Shown here one piece after another: positions 1 through 6,037 of a stretch of DNA of 8,588 nucleotides. Every line of letters begins with the position of its first letter. Within the stretch, counting starts at the first letter, position 1. The notes under the pieces are model-generated. The model saw nothing but the letters and a program-made list of their open reading frames with translations, was not told where the DNA came from and made no database searches. Made by a program: the position numbers and the translations under genes. The stretch is from STC-54 sp964504665 (GTDB taxonomy: Bacteria > Patescibacteriota > Microgenomatia > Daviesbacterales > UBA10151): assembly GCA_964504665.1 (NCBI GenBank), contig CAZDEH010000034.1:1-8588 (forward strand), given 5' to 3'.

Positions 1-1
1 T

Positions 2-331
2 ATTAGTAAAGAAGACGGTATAATAAAAAAGTTTGAAAGTTTAAATGAAGATGTATTATTTAAAAACTATCACGAAGTATATATTAAAACTTTAAAGTCA
101 GAAAGAATATTTCTTCAGGCAGCAAGAGATGCTGTGAATAATAGAAATAATAGTGCTTTTACTCAAGCATATAAGGACTACAGTCAGGCTTCAACAGATG
201 GAGCAAAAGAATTAAGCAGAGTAAGCGATGCAACTAAAGAGCAATATAAAGGAGTTATAAGTGATCTTAGTGTACTGGCTGATAAAGTTGATCAAAGCTA
301 TAATGGATTAAAAGATAAATATAAATTTTAA
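2..331 (+). CDS. C-terminal part of an uncharacterised helical protein (5' end outside window)
   Basis: The frame is open from the left edge to a TAA at 329-331, giving 109 visible residues. There is no reason to start at the internal GTG at 134, because the same frame continues upstream without a stop. The visible part is highly charged and rich in K, E, D, S and A, with no cysteine, no obvious membrane segment and no catalytic motif. The pattern, for example an AYKDYSQAS stretch followed by repeated leucine/valine spacings near the end, suggests long amphipathic helices, perhaps a helical bundle or coiled coil. It converges with the protease gene on the other strand, with 12 bases between the two stop codons and no clear terminator. 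I do not recognise the family. The missing N-terminus might show whether it is secreted or a lipoprotein. Confidence 0.7.
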   Translation: MSKEDGIIKKFESLNEDVLFKNYHEVYIKTLKSERIFLQAARDAVNNRNNSAFTQAYKDYSQASTDGAKELSRVSDATKEQYKGVISDLSVLADKVDQSYNGLKDKYKF

Positions 332-343
332 TATCCCTAAGAT

Positions 344-1420
344 TTAGTTAATCCATCCGATTTCTTTGGCTGTAATTTTGTTAATTACCAGATTTCTTTC
401 TGATAGATGGGCTCTTACAAAATGATCATTTTCTTTTTCTATATACATGCATAAGATATCTGCTGTTTGCTGAGGGATTGCCGGTTTTAAATCTAAATTA
501 CCTCTGCCTCTGTCCGAACAGATTCTGGTAACTGATTCACTTTCCTCATATTTATCAGTGGCGCCAAATAGATGCAATATTTCGTGTGCAGCTATTTCAG
601 TGACGTTTTCAGAAAAGATTGCATCAAAGCGATAAACATTAATGTATGCCATGCCTGTATTTTCTTCGGCAAAGGATCTGAATTTCTTATATTCGTAAAA
701 TCTATCTTTAGCTAAGGGATCTTTTTTTTCAAAACTGTCATCAAAATATAAAAAAATCACTAAGTCATTTTTGTTCTGTTTAATATTATGGTCAGCCAAT
801 AATTGGTTAAATGAATCCTGTAATTTTGCTATTGCAAAGGGATCCTTATTCCATATATAAGCTATATCCCCAGCTTTTTCCAGTGTTTGCAGACTATAAA
901 TTCCATCAAAGCTAATTTTAACATTAAAATTTTTGACATTATATTTTTCTGCTTGCTGAGCATAGAAAGTGTTTAAATAGAATAATGAGGTATACAAATT
1001 GCTATTTTGTTCTTTAAGCTTATTTATAAGTGGAGTTATTGCTGACTCGTCTAAAGAATTAGACTTTACTAGTATAAAGTGTAGATTAAATTCACCTAGT
1101 GCTGTGCGATTTATTTCTTGATTTGCGACCATAGTTGGTTGATTTCTCTCTGCTTGTCTTTTAAGCAGGTTTTGGTAGTCAGTTTGTTGTTTGATTTTAT
1201 CTGCTTCCATTTGTTTTTGAACAGTATATTGTGTGGAATATAAACTATATTTGTAGATTATCCGTTGGGTTAAATAGATTAAAAAAGGAGTAAAGATTAT
1301 GAGTAGAGTTATTATCATAATCGTGTGACCTTTTAATCTGCTTTTTAACGCGCTAGTCTCATTAATTGGTTCATTAATTTTAGGTTGAGTTGATGATAGA
1401 TTAGGTTCTATTGGGGGCAT
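344..1420 (-). CDS. membrane-anchored metzincin-like zinc metalloprotease
   Basis: This 358-residue protein has a single hydrophobic segment at about residues 33-51, preceded by K26, R28 and K30. That fits an N-in signal anchor with the C-terminal domain outside the cell. A charged, glutamine-rich linker follows (about 60-105), then a globular domain. The catalytic signature is HEILHLFGATD at 279-289, which matches the metzincin form HExxHxxGxxD: H279 and H283 are zinc ligands, E280 is the general base and D289 is the third ligand, as in snapalysin-type enzymes, instead of the usual His. A candidate Met-turn, LCMY (323-326), lies about 36 residues further on. Substrate is unknown; peptide-bond hydrolysis at the cell surface is the expected role. 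The ATG start has no Shine-Dalgarno, but a perfect TATAAT lies 10 bases upstream. I am confident of the zincin motif and less so of the exact family. Confidence 0.78.
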   Translation of the reverse strand: MPPIEPNLSSTQPKINEPINETSALKSRLKGHTIMIITLLIIFTPFLIYLTQRIIYKYSLYSTQYTVQKQMEADKIKQQTDYQNLLKRQAERNQPTMVANQEINRTALGEFNLHFILVKSNSLDESAITPLINKLKEQNSNLYTSLFYLNTFYAQQAEKYNVKNFNVKISFDGIYSLQTLEKAGDIAYIWNKDPFAIAKLQDSFNQLLADHNIKQNKNDLVIFLYFDDSFEKKDPLAKDRFYEYKKFRSFAEENTGMAYINVYRFDAIFSENVTEIAAHEILHLFGATDKYEESESVTRICSDRGRGNLDLKPAIPQQTADILCMYIEKENDHFVRAHLSERNLVINKITAKEIGWIN

Positions 1421-1429
1421 ACTAAATTT

Positions 1430-1435
1430 ATTATA
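1430..1435 (-). promoter_or_regulatory. -10 element of the protease gene
   Basis: On the minus strand a perfect TATAAT ends 9 bases before the ATG at 1420. Transcription would start about 7 bases past it, at or within three bases of the start codon, so the mRNA would be leaderless or nearly so. No good -35 hexamer is visible at 16-18 bp; the best is a weak TTAAGA at 15 bp. Confidence 0.5.
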
Positions 1436-1470
1436 ACCGATAAAACATTTTCTTAATTATGTCATTATTC

Positions 1471-1499
1471 TTGACTTAGTAAAGCGAAAAGACTAAAAT
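1471..1499 (+). promoter_or_regulatory. nusA promoter
   Basis: TTGACT (1471-1476) is separated by exactly 17 bp from TAAAAT (1494-1499). This is a good fit to a housekeeping sigma-70 promoter, with a start expected near 1506. The same two hexamers with the same 17-bp spacing occur in front of the ATPase/winged-helix gene on the other strand (7461-7489), which supports both. It is back to back with the protease promoter. Confidence 0.7.
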
Positions 1500-1523
1500 G
1501 AGTGAGTTAAGATAAGGACTGAT

Positions 1524-1550
1524 AAAGGTGGGCCTAGTCCCGCCTTTTTT
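1524..1550 (+). terminator. intrinsic terminator in the nusA leader (candidate attenuator)
   Basis: GGTGGG (1527-1532) pairs with CCCGCC (1539-1544), with one G-U pair and a 6-base loop. The stem is extended by AAA (1524-1526) with TTT (1545-1547), and a run of six T follows (1545-1550). It lies about 20 bases past the predicted nusA transcription start, and no other + strand gene precedes it in the past kilobase, so it probably acts on nusA leader transcripts. GGACT (1516-1520) can pair with AGTCC (1536-1540), which would open the terminator stem: a possible antiterminator. The terminator shape is clear; the switching is inference. Confidence 0.65.
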
Positions 1551-1570
1551 ATAAATTTGATGCCCTTGTC

Positions 1571-1635
1571 AAAAACGATCATTAAGATCATTTTTGCAAG
1601 CGATCTCGCCACTGGATCAAGGCATAAGCAGTGGC
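1571..1635 (+). promoter_or_regulatory. two hairpins in the nusA 5' leader, next to the start codon
   Basis: The first is AAAAA-C-GATC (1571-1580) against GATC-A-TTTTT (1586-1595), a 10-position stem with one mismatch and a 5-base loop. The second is GCCACTG (1608-1614) against CAGTGGC (1629-1635), a perfect 7-bp stem with a 14-base loop ending 6 bases before the ATG at 1642. The second hairpin occupies the place where a Shine-Dalgarno would be, and none is seen there, so it could affect ribosome access. Together with the upstream terminator this gives nusA an unusually structured leader of about 135 bases. Confidence 0.45.
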
Positions 1636-1641
1636 TCCGAT

Positions 1642-2931
1642 ATGGCGATACAAGCGAGAACAGAATTTGCAGCTGCTTTAAATCAATTAGCCTCAGAAAA
1701 AGGGGTAGATGTGACAGTGGTTGTTGAGGCGATTCAGCAGGCAGCCTTGGCTGCTTTCCGCAAGGATCTGTCCCTCCGGAGTATGGAAATTCCCGAGAAT
1801 TTTGACACATTTACAGCAGAAATTGATTCTGCTACTGGTGAAATTTCCATTATGGATGGTAAGAAAAATATTACTCCTCCGGGATTTGCCAGAATTGCTG
1901 CCCAAACAGCCAAACAGGTTATCTTACAACGCTTACATGAAGCGGAAAAAGATGCTATCTCAGATGAATACGAGAAAAAAGTAGGCACGATTATAACTGG
2001 TACTATTCAACGTCAGGAAGGAAATACATATTTTGTGGATCTTGGACGGGCTGAAGGTATCTTTCCAGTTTTCGAACAAACCAGAGACGAATATTATCAT
2101 CAGGGACAACACATGAAATTTTTAATCAAAGAGATTAGGGAAGGTAGGCACGGTCCGGAGGTAGTTGTAAGTAGATCCGATGCAAGTGTTGTTAAAGAAC
2201 TTTTTGCTCTGGAAGTTCCGGAAATTAAAACCGGTTCAGTGGTCATCAAAGACATTGCCCGTGAAGCAGGTTCCCGGACTAAAATTTCCGCTATTTCCAC
2301 ACAGGAAGGCGTTGACCCTGTTGGGTCACTAGTTGGTCAAAAAGGCGTTAGAGTTCAGGCTGTCATGAACGAGTTAGGGGAAGAGCGGATTGATATTATC
2401 TCTTATTCGGAAGATCCTGCCAAGTATATAGCTTCAGCGCTATCACCGGCTAAAGATGTGACAGTAAAAATTGAAGAAAAAGATGGACCCACCTCACCCA
2501 ACCCGCTTCGACGCGAGTCGAGCGAAGCAGGGGCGAGCCGAAGCGGGGGGAAATTAGCAAAAGTAAAAATACCAACATCCCAACTTTCTTTGGCTATAGG
2601 TAAAGGTGGTCAAAATGTGAGGTTAGCAGCTAAGCTAACAGGTTGGAAGATAGATATAGAAGGGTTGGAGGATATAAGAGAACAGAAAGTTATCGAAGAT
2701 AAAGAAAAGGTAGAAAAAGAAACAGAAAAAACAGTAGAACCTGATACAGAAGAAAAGGCTGAAAATAGAGAAGAGGTTATAGAGACTGTTGAAGATGAAA
2801 TTGATAAAGCAACTGATCAGGAAGCAGGTGCTATAGAGCCTGAGTCTACTCTGGAAGAAGCAGCTCCTGCCGCCGCCCAAGCTGAAACAGATATGGAATC
2901 AGATGATAAATCGAAAGTGGACAATGGATGA
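1642..2931 (+). CDS. nusA: transcription termination/antitermination factor NusA
   Basis: NusA binds RNA polymerase and nascent RNA and modulates pausing, termination and antitermination. The 429-residue product has the expected order: the N-terminal polymerase-binding domain (1-110), the S1 domain (about 113-180, including TYFVDLGRAEGIFP), KH1 (about 195-275, with GQKGVRVQ) and KH2 (about 305-340, with QLSLAIGKGGQNVRLAAKL). A very acidic, lysine-rich tail follows (350-429). I chose ATG 1642 because the family N-terminus fits there; the frame extends to a TTG at 1594, but those 16 residues look non-native. No Shine-Dalgarno is visible. Residues 283-303, between KH1 and KH2, are a foreign-looking P/R/S/G-rich insert encoded by a GC-rich palindrome. 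The last codons lie inside a long hairpin that fills the gap to infB. rimP, the usual upstream neighbour, is absent. Confidence 0.96.
   Translation: MAIQARTEFAAALNQLASEKGVDVTVVVEAIQQAALAAFRKDLSLRSMEIPENFDTFTAEIDSATGEISIMDGKKNITPPGFARIAAQTAKQVILQRLHEAEKDAISDEYEKKVGTIITGTIQRQEGNTYFVDLGRAEGIFPVFEQTRDEYYHQGQHMKFLIKEIREGRHGPEVVVSRSDASVVKELFALEVPEIKTGSVVIKDIAREAGSRTKISAISTQEGVDPVGSLVGQKGVRVQAVMNELGEERIDIISYSEDPAKYIASALSPAKDVTVKIEEKDGPTSPNPLRRESSEAGASRSGGKLAKVKIPTSQLSLAIGKGGQNVRLAAKLTGWKIDIEGLEDIREQKVIEDKEKVEKETEKTVEPDTEEKAENREEVIETVEDEIDKATDQEAGAIEPESTLEEAAPAAAQAETDMESDDKSKVDNG
2488..2550 (+). repeat. GC-rich palindromic element inserted in frame in nusA
   Basis: These 63 bases (21 codons) are 73% G+C (46 of 63) inside an AT-rich gene. 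Perfect 9-bp arms CCCGCTTCG (2502-2510) and CGAAGCGGG (2539-2547) enclose a second hairpin, CGAC-GCGA-GTCG (2509-2520), with a GNRA-type loop. CGAAGC occurs twice. Removing 2488-2550 restores D-G-K-L at the KH1-KH2 junction, which reads like an uninterrupted NusA. The product segment runs from P283 to G303. It behaves like the Rickettsia palindromic elements, which insert in frame into genes; sequence kinship with those is not claimed. Exact borders may shift by a few bases. Confidence 0.7.
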
Positions 2932-3039
2932 TGGAAAATGGAAAATAGCATTTTGAAGATGGAAGTTGGAAGATAGTTTTTTCTACTATCTATTTTCTAA
3001 CTTCAAATTACTACCTTCAATCCTCCATCCACTATTGTC
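2920..3039. repeat. long hairpin made of degenerate 7-mers, between nusA and infB
   Basis: The 120 bp form an imperfect inverted repeat that begins GACA (2920-2923) and ends TGTC (3036-3039). The two arms align without gaps for most of their length, and many mismatches are G against A, which in RNA become G-U pairs. The centre has GATAGT (2972-2977) facing ACTATC (2985-2990). Both arms read as a 7-base rhythm with a consensus near ATGGAAG: ATGGATG, ATGGAAA, ATGGAAA, then TTTGAAG, ATGGAAG, TTGGAAG. The nusA stop codon (2929-2931) is inside the left arm, so the element contributes the end of the protein. It looks like a small non-autonomous mobile or expanding element; no target duplication is seen. 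Confidence 0.65.
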
Positions 3040-3049
3040 AAATGTCAAA

Positions 3050-3055
3050 AGGAGG
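3050..3055 (+). promoter_or_regulatory. Shine-Dalgarno of infB
   Basis: AGGAGG lies 5 bases before the ATG at 3061. It is the strong kind of site expected for an internal cistron and contrasts with nusA, which has none. It lies just outside the long hairpin, so that hairpin need not mask it. Confidence 0.85.
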
Positions 3056-3060
3056 AAAAA

Positions 3061-4515
3061 ATGTCAGAAACATCAAGACCGCCAGTTGTCACAATACTCG
3101 GCCATGTTGATCATGGGAAGACTACCCTACTCGATTTTATTAGAAAAACTTCTGTTGCCTCGCGTGAACACGGTGGGATTACCCAAGCAATAGGGGCTTA
3201 TCAGGCGGAATCTGAAGGTAAAATAATTACTTTTATTGATACTCCTGGTCATGCAGCTTTCGAAAAAATGAGGTCAAGAGGAGCAGAGGCTGCTGATATT
3301 TCTGTGTTAGTTGTAGCAGCAGATGATGGTGTGATGCCACAAACCGTTGAGGCTATAAAACATATTCAAAAAGCTCTTACTCCCATGATTGTAGCAATAA
3401 ATAAGATTGATTTGCCGGGAGTTGATGTTAAAGTGCAGACGGAAAAAATTAAGAGGCAATTATCAGATCAAAAAATCTTAGTGGAACAATATGGTGGAGA
3501 TATCCCTATAGTCCAAATTTCTGCCAAAGTGGGTACTGGTATACCAGAACTTCTAGAAACTATTAATTTAGTAGCAGAAATGAATGAGTTTAAGGGAGAT
3601 CCTGGGAAAAAAGCGACAGGAGTTATTATTGAAGCTAATTTGGATAAATCGAAAGGTCCGATAGCTACAGTTTTAGTTAGAGATGGTAGTTTAAAGAAAA
3701 ATGACATTATCACTGCCGGGAATGTCAACGGTAAAGTTAAGGGTATGTTCGATTGGAATGGGAAACCTGTCAATTTAGCTACTCCCTCAATGCCTATCGA
3801 AGTACTGGGTTTTGAATCGGTCCCACCTGTTGGAGCCAGGATTAATGAGGAAAATATTCCCCCCAGTGAGGCCAAAAGAAAATTCAGCAGTTTAGTAGAT
3901 AAATTAAAAAATAATCAGGAGCAGCTATTAACCATAGTTATTAAAGCAGACAAACAAGGGTCAGTAGAGGCAATTAGAGATATTTTGGAAAAATCCAATG
4001 TGGAAAAGGAACATTTAAGAATTATTCTTGCCGGAACTGGAGATGTTACTGATTCTGATGTAGAATTGGCTCAGGGAGCAAAAGGAATTGTAATTGGATT
4101 TAATGTGAAAGTTATTCCCAGTGCTCAAAGAATTGCTGATACAGGACATATCTTAATTAGAATCTATAACATTATCTATGAACTTGCAGATGAGATGGAA
4201 GCTGTGGTTGAAACGATGTTAAAGCCTGGTTTAGTAGAAGAAGTTTTTGGGAGGTGTCAGATTATAGCTGAGTTCCCTTTTGGAAAACTGGAAAAAATTG
4301 CCGGATGTAAGGTGGTAGATGGGACTATCTCTAAAGGGCCAAAAATTAGAATTGTCAGAGGGGAAGAGGTAGTTTATGAGGGTAAATTAAAATCAATTAA
4401 AAAGGTTAAAGAAGAAGTTAATAAGGTTGAAAAGGGGACTGAGTGTGGGATGATGTTTGATCCAATTGCAGATTTTAAAATAGGTGATATCATAGAATCT
4501 TTCCGAGTTTATTAA
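3061..4515 (+). CDS. infB: translation initiation factor IF-2 (compact form)
   Basis: IF-2 is the GTPase that places initiator fMet-tRNA on the 30S subunit and promotes 50S joining. All G motifs are present: G1 GHVDHGKT (14-21), the switch I stretch GGITQAIGAY (38-47), G3 DTPGH (60-64, with catalytic His64), G4 NKID (114-117) and G5 SAK (154-156). Domain II (about 185-265), domain III (about 285-375) and the C-terminal fMet-tRNA-binding domain IV (about 380-484, with FPFGKLEKIAGCKVVDGTI) follow. At 484 residues it is far shorter than the roughly 700-900 of common model bacteria, because the IF2-N domain and linker are absent and the G domain starts within ten residues. This core-only form is common in reduced genomes. 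It follows nusA by 129 bases and is probably cotranscribed. rbfA, the usual next gene, is missing. Confidence 0.98.
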   Translation: MSETSRPPVVTILGHVDHGKTTLLDFIRKTSVASREHGGITQAIGAYQAESEGKIITFIDTPGHAAFEKMRSRGAEAADISVLVVAADDGVMPQTVEAIKHIQKALTPMIVAINKIDLPGVDVKVQTEKIKRQLSDQKILVEQYGGDIPIVQISAKVGTGIPELLETINLVAEMNEFKGDPGKKATGVIIEANLDKSKGPIATVLVRDGSLKKNDIITAGNVNGKVKGMFDWNGKPVNLATPSMPIEVLGFESVPPVGARINEENIPPSEAKRKFSSLVDKLKNNQEQLLTIVIKADKQGSVEAIRDILEKSNVEKEHLRIILAGTGDVTDSDVELAQGAKGIVIGFNVKVIPSAQRIADTGHILIRIYNIIYELADEMEAVVETMLKPGLVEEVFGRCQIIAEFPFGKLEKIAGCKVVDGTISKGPKIRIVRGEEVVYEGKLKSIKKVKEEVNKVEKGTECGMMFDPIADFKIGDIIESFRVY

Positions 4516-4525
4516 ATTTCTCGTT

Positions 4526-4587
4526 CCCCAGATTTTGAATTTTTTGTATTGTACTAACGATCGCATATTCAATCAAAATTCCTGGGG
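4526..4587. repeat. 62-bp imperfect inverted repeat just after infB
   Basis: CCCCAG-ATTTTGA (4526-4538) faces TCAAAAT-TC-CTGGGG (4573-4587): 13 paired bases with a 2-base bulge and a 34-base AT-rich centre. It begins 10 bases after the infB stop. There is no T-run after the right arm, so it is not a classical intrinsic terminator, though it could stabilise the 3' end of the infB mRNA or be a remnant element. Confidence 0.5.
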
Positions 4588-4600
4588 TGTCAATATAAAT

Positions 4601-4811
4601 CCACCCCTAGGGTGGGTAGACTATATGTAACGTAAGTTTACATGCTATAGTTTAAAATGAATATCCCAATAATAAACCTTATCAAGAAGCTGGTTATTAA
4701 GAGATGTAAAACATGATACATGATAAGTGCCAATCGCATAGAAAATATGAAATTCTGAAGCTGAGATCATTTAAAATCCGCAGGTGCCTGTCTAATCCAC
4801 CCCCGGTGTGG
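4601..4811. repeat. MITE-like 211-bp segment with terminal inverted repeats
   Basis: The left end (4601-4621, starting CCACCCCTAGGGTGGG) and the reverse complement of the right end (4790-4811, starting CCACACCGGGGGTGG) match at 17 of 22 aligned positions, including a shared inner AGAC. Each end is also a small hairpin by itself: CCACCC/GGGTGG at 4601-4615 and TCCAC/GTGGA at 4796-4812. Inside is another inverted repeat, ACTATA-TGTAA (4620-4630) against TTACA-TGC-TATAGT (4638-4651). No transposase and no convincing reading frame are present. This is the bulk of the 375-base gap between infB and the DHH-like gene. It could be a non-autonomous transposon remnant or a structured RNA. Confidence 0.45.
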
Positions 4812-4855
4812 ACATATTAATTATTAATAATAAATTAATTTTAGTCAACCAACAC

Positions 4856-4884
4856 TTGATTATTATGGGTTAAATTGATAAAAT
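4856..4884 (+). promoter_or_regulatory. promoter of the DHH-like gene
   Basis: TTGATT (4856-4861) is separated by 17 bp from TAAAAT (4879-4884). The start of transcription would fall near 4891, that is at the GTG (4891) or ATG (4894) start codon itself. No Shine-Dalgarno is possible in such a transcript, so it is predicted to be leaderless. It gives the downstream gene, and perhaps rpsO, independence from nusA-infB. Confidence 0.6.
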
Positions 4885-4893
4885 TTGCCCGTG

Positions 4894-5934
4894 ATGAAAT
4901 ACGACACTCAAGTTGTCCAAATCCAACCTGTTATTACTGGTGCCCAAAATATCCTGATAGTGTTACCGACTGACGTAAACGTTGATCGTTTGGCTGCAGG
5001 GTTAGCTTTTTATTTATCCTTAAAGCGTATAAATAAAAATGTCTCAATTATAACTGATGGAGTGTTAACTGTAGGATTTACTCATCTTTTTGGGATAGGA
5101 GATGTTAAAAGTCAAATCCCTCAAACCACTGCCGGTAATTACACAGTTACCTTAGGTGGAGTGGTAGCCCCTGATGGAAAAGTTCCTGCTCTGCAGAACT
5201 TAGACTGGTCTCCAACTGGTCCTACTAAAGCAGATTTAAAACTGGTTTTTCATGTTAACCCGGGACAAAAATTTGAGCCTACTTTTGCTACTCCTGCTTA
5301 TGAAGGCGGTAATTTTGATTTGATTGTTACTGTTGGAGTAAGTTCTTTGGCTGCAACAGGTGGAGTTTATGCCAACAGCCCTCAGGTTTTTTCAAATACG
5401 CAAGTATTAAATATTGATAATCAGATGAACAACACTCAATTTGGATCAGTAAATCTGGTAGACGGGAATTGCTTGTCCTTAGCTCAAATAATGGGATCTA
5501 TTTTGCAACCTTTGGCACTCCCCTATGAAAGCGATATTGCCAGCGATATTATTGCAGGATTATTTGCTGCCACAAATTCGTTACAAGCAGGGGATGCAGA
5601 TACTTTTGAAGTCATGGCAAGCGCCCTCCGGGTTGGAGGTCAGAAGCCCTCATCAGTTCCCAACACCGCTCCGATCGAACCCGTTTCCTTAGGCTCAACA
5701 CCAGTTTGGGCAGAAGTCCCCGCAGAACCAGCTCCTCAACCTCAACAAGGATTTAATGTTAGTCCTTTTCTAAACCCTCAAAATTTTTCTGTTACAAGTG
5801 CACCAATAAGTCAATCCGAGCCTGTTTTACCATCCTCTACAGAAGAAATACCCATGGGTGAGCAAGCACAAACCATGACTCCGGAAGCAGACTGGTTAAC
5901 CCCCAAAATCTTCAAAAGCAGCAAAATAGGCTAA
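4894..5934 (+). CDS. DHH/NrnA-like protein with degenerate active site (probable pseudoenzyme)
   Basis: The 346-residue product follows the fold pattern of the DHH phosphoesterase family (NrnA/RecJ-like), which normally cleaves short RNAs or cyclic-dinucleotide products using Mn2+. The family landmarks are recognisable but altered. The first motif, usually like HVNPDGDALGS, reads DVNVDRLAAGL (27-37). The DxSD-type motif reads VGVSSL (147-152). The DHH motif reads NIDNQMNNTQFG (173-184), so the two histidines are N and Q. The TDTGSF-type motif reads AATNSLQ (225-231). The C-terminal DHHA1 domain is replaced by a proline/glutamine/serine-rich tail (about 250-346). Catalysis is therefore unlikely, and a binding or structural role is more plausible. 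A DHH gene is a usual member of the nusA-infB-rpsO neighbourhood, which supports the assignment. ATG 4894 is chosen over TTG 4885; GTG 4891 is equally possible. Confidence 0.75.
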   Translation: MKYDTQVVQIQPVITGAQNILIVLPTDVNVDRLAAGLAFYLSLKRINKNVSIITDGVLTVGFTHLFGIGDVKSQIPQTTAGNYTVTLGGVVAPDGKVPALQNLDWSPTGPTKADLKLVFHVNPGQKFEPTFATPAYEGGNFDLIVTVGVSSLAATGGVYANSPQVFSNTQVLNIDNQMNNTQFGSVNLVDGNCLSLAQIMGSILQPLALPYESDIASDIIAGLFAATNSLQAGDADTFEVMASALRVGGQKPSSVPNTAPIEPVSLGSTPVWAEVPAEPAPQPQQGFNVSPFLNPQNFSVTSAPISQSEPVLPSSTEEIPMGEQAQTMTPEADWLTPKIFKSSKIG

Positions 5935-5950
5935 TTATTACGTTTACCAC

Positions 5951-6037
5951 TTGCAGATTTAACCTATTTCTGTTAATATTCACCTACCAAATAGGTTAAC
6001 TTCAGGCACCGAGGTAAAACCTGAGAAAGTAAATAAG
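5951..6037 (+). promoter_or_regulatory. structured region upstream of rpsO, possible promoter and S15 control site
   Basis: A perfect 11-bp inverted repeat is formed by TTAACCTATTT (5959-5969) and AAATAGGTTAA (5989-5999), 19 bases apart. A second stem follows: TTCAGG (6001-6006) against CCTGAG (6020-6025), ending 12 bases before the ATG. A possible extended -10, TG-T-TAATAT (5971-5979), lies 17 bp past a weak TTGCAG (5951-5956). If that promoter is real, the 11-bp repeat would span it like an operator. If transcription comes from further upstream, the two stems would form a leader RNA. rpsO leaders in several bacteria bind S15 for autoregulation; whether this one does is not shown. The Shine-Dalgarno is weak. 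Confidence 0.45.

Noticed and set aside
1498..1515. Five-codon frame (MSELR) as an attenuator leader peptide
   Set aside because: Its ATG overlaps the predicted -10 element and would not be transcribed.
1566..1594. Second nusA promoter downstream of the terminator, TTGTCA with CATTTT at 17 bp
   Set aside because: The -10 matches only 3 of 6 positions, so it is too weak to annotate.
1560..1730. ATG-started frame of about 57 codons overlapping the start of nusA in another frame
   Set aside because: It covers the leader hairpins and nusA coding sequence, has no Shine-Dalgarno and reads as an out-of-frame shadow.
2635..2880. Minus-strand frame opposite the nusA tail
   Set aside because: It is the antisense of the E/K-rich acidic tail, giving an F/L/C-rich translation, and is a typical shadow.
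4713..4820. 35-codon frame beginning MIHDKCQSHRK in the infB-DHH gap
   Set aside because: It has no Shine-Dalgarno, runs through the right terminal inverted repeat, and its composition does not look like protein.
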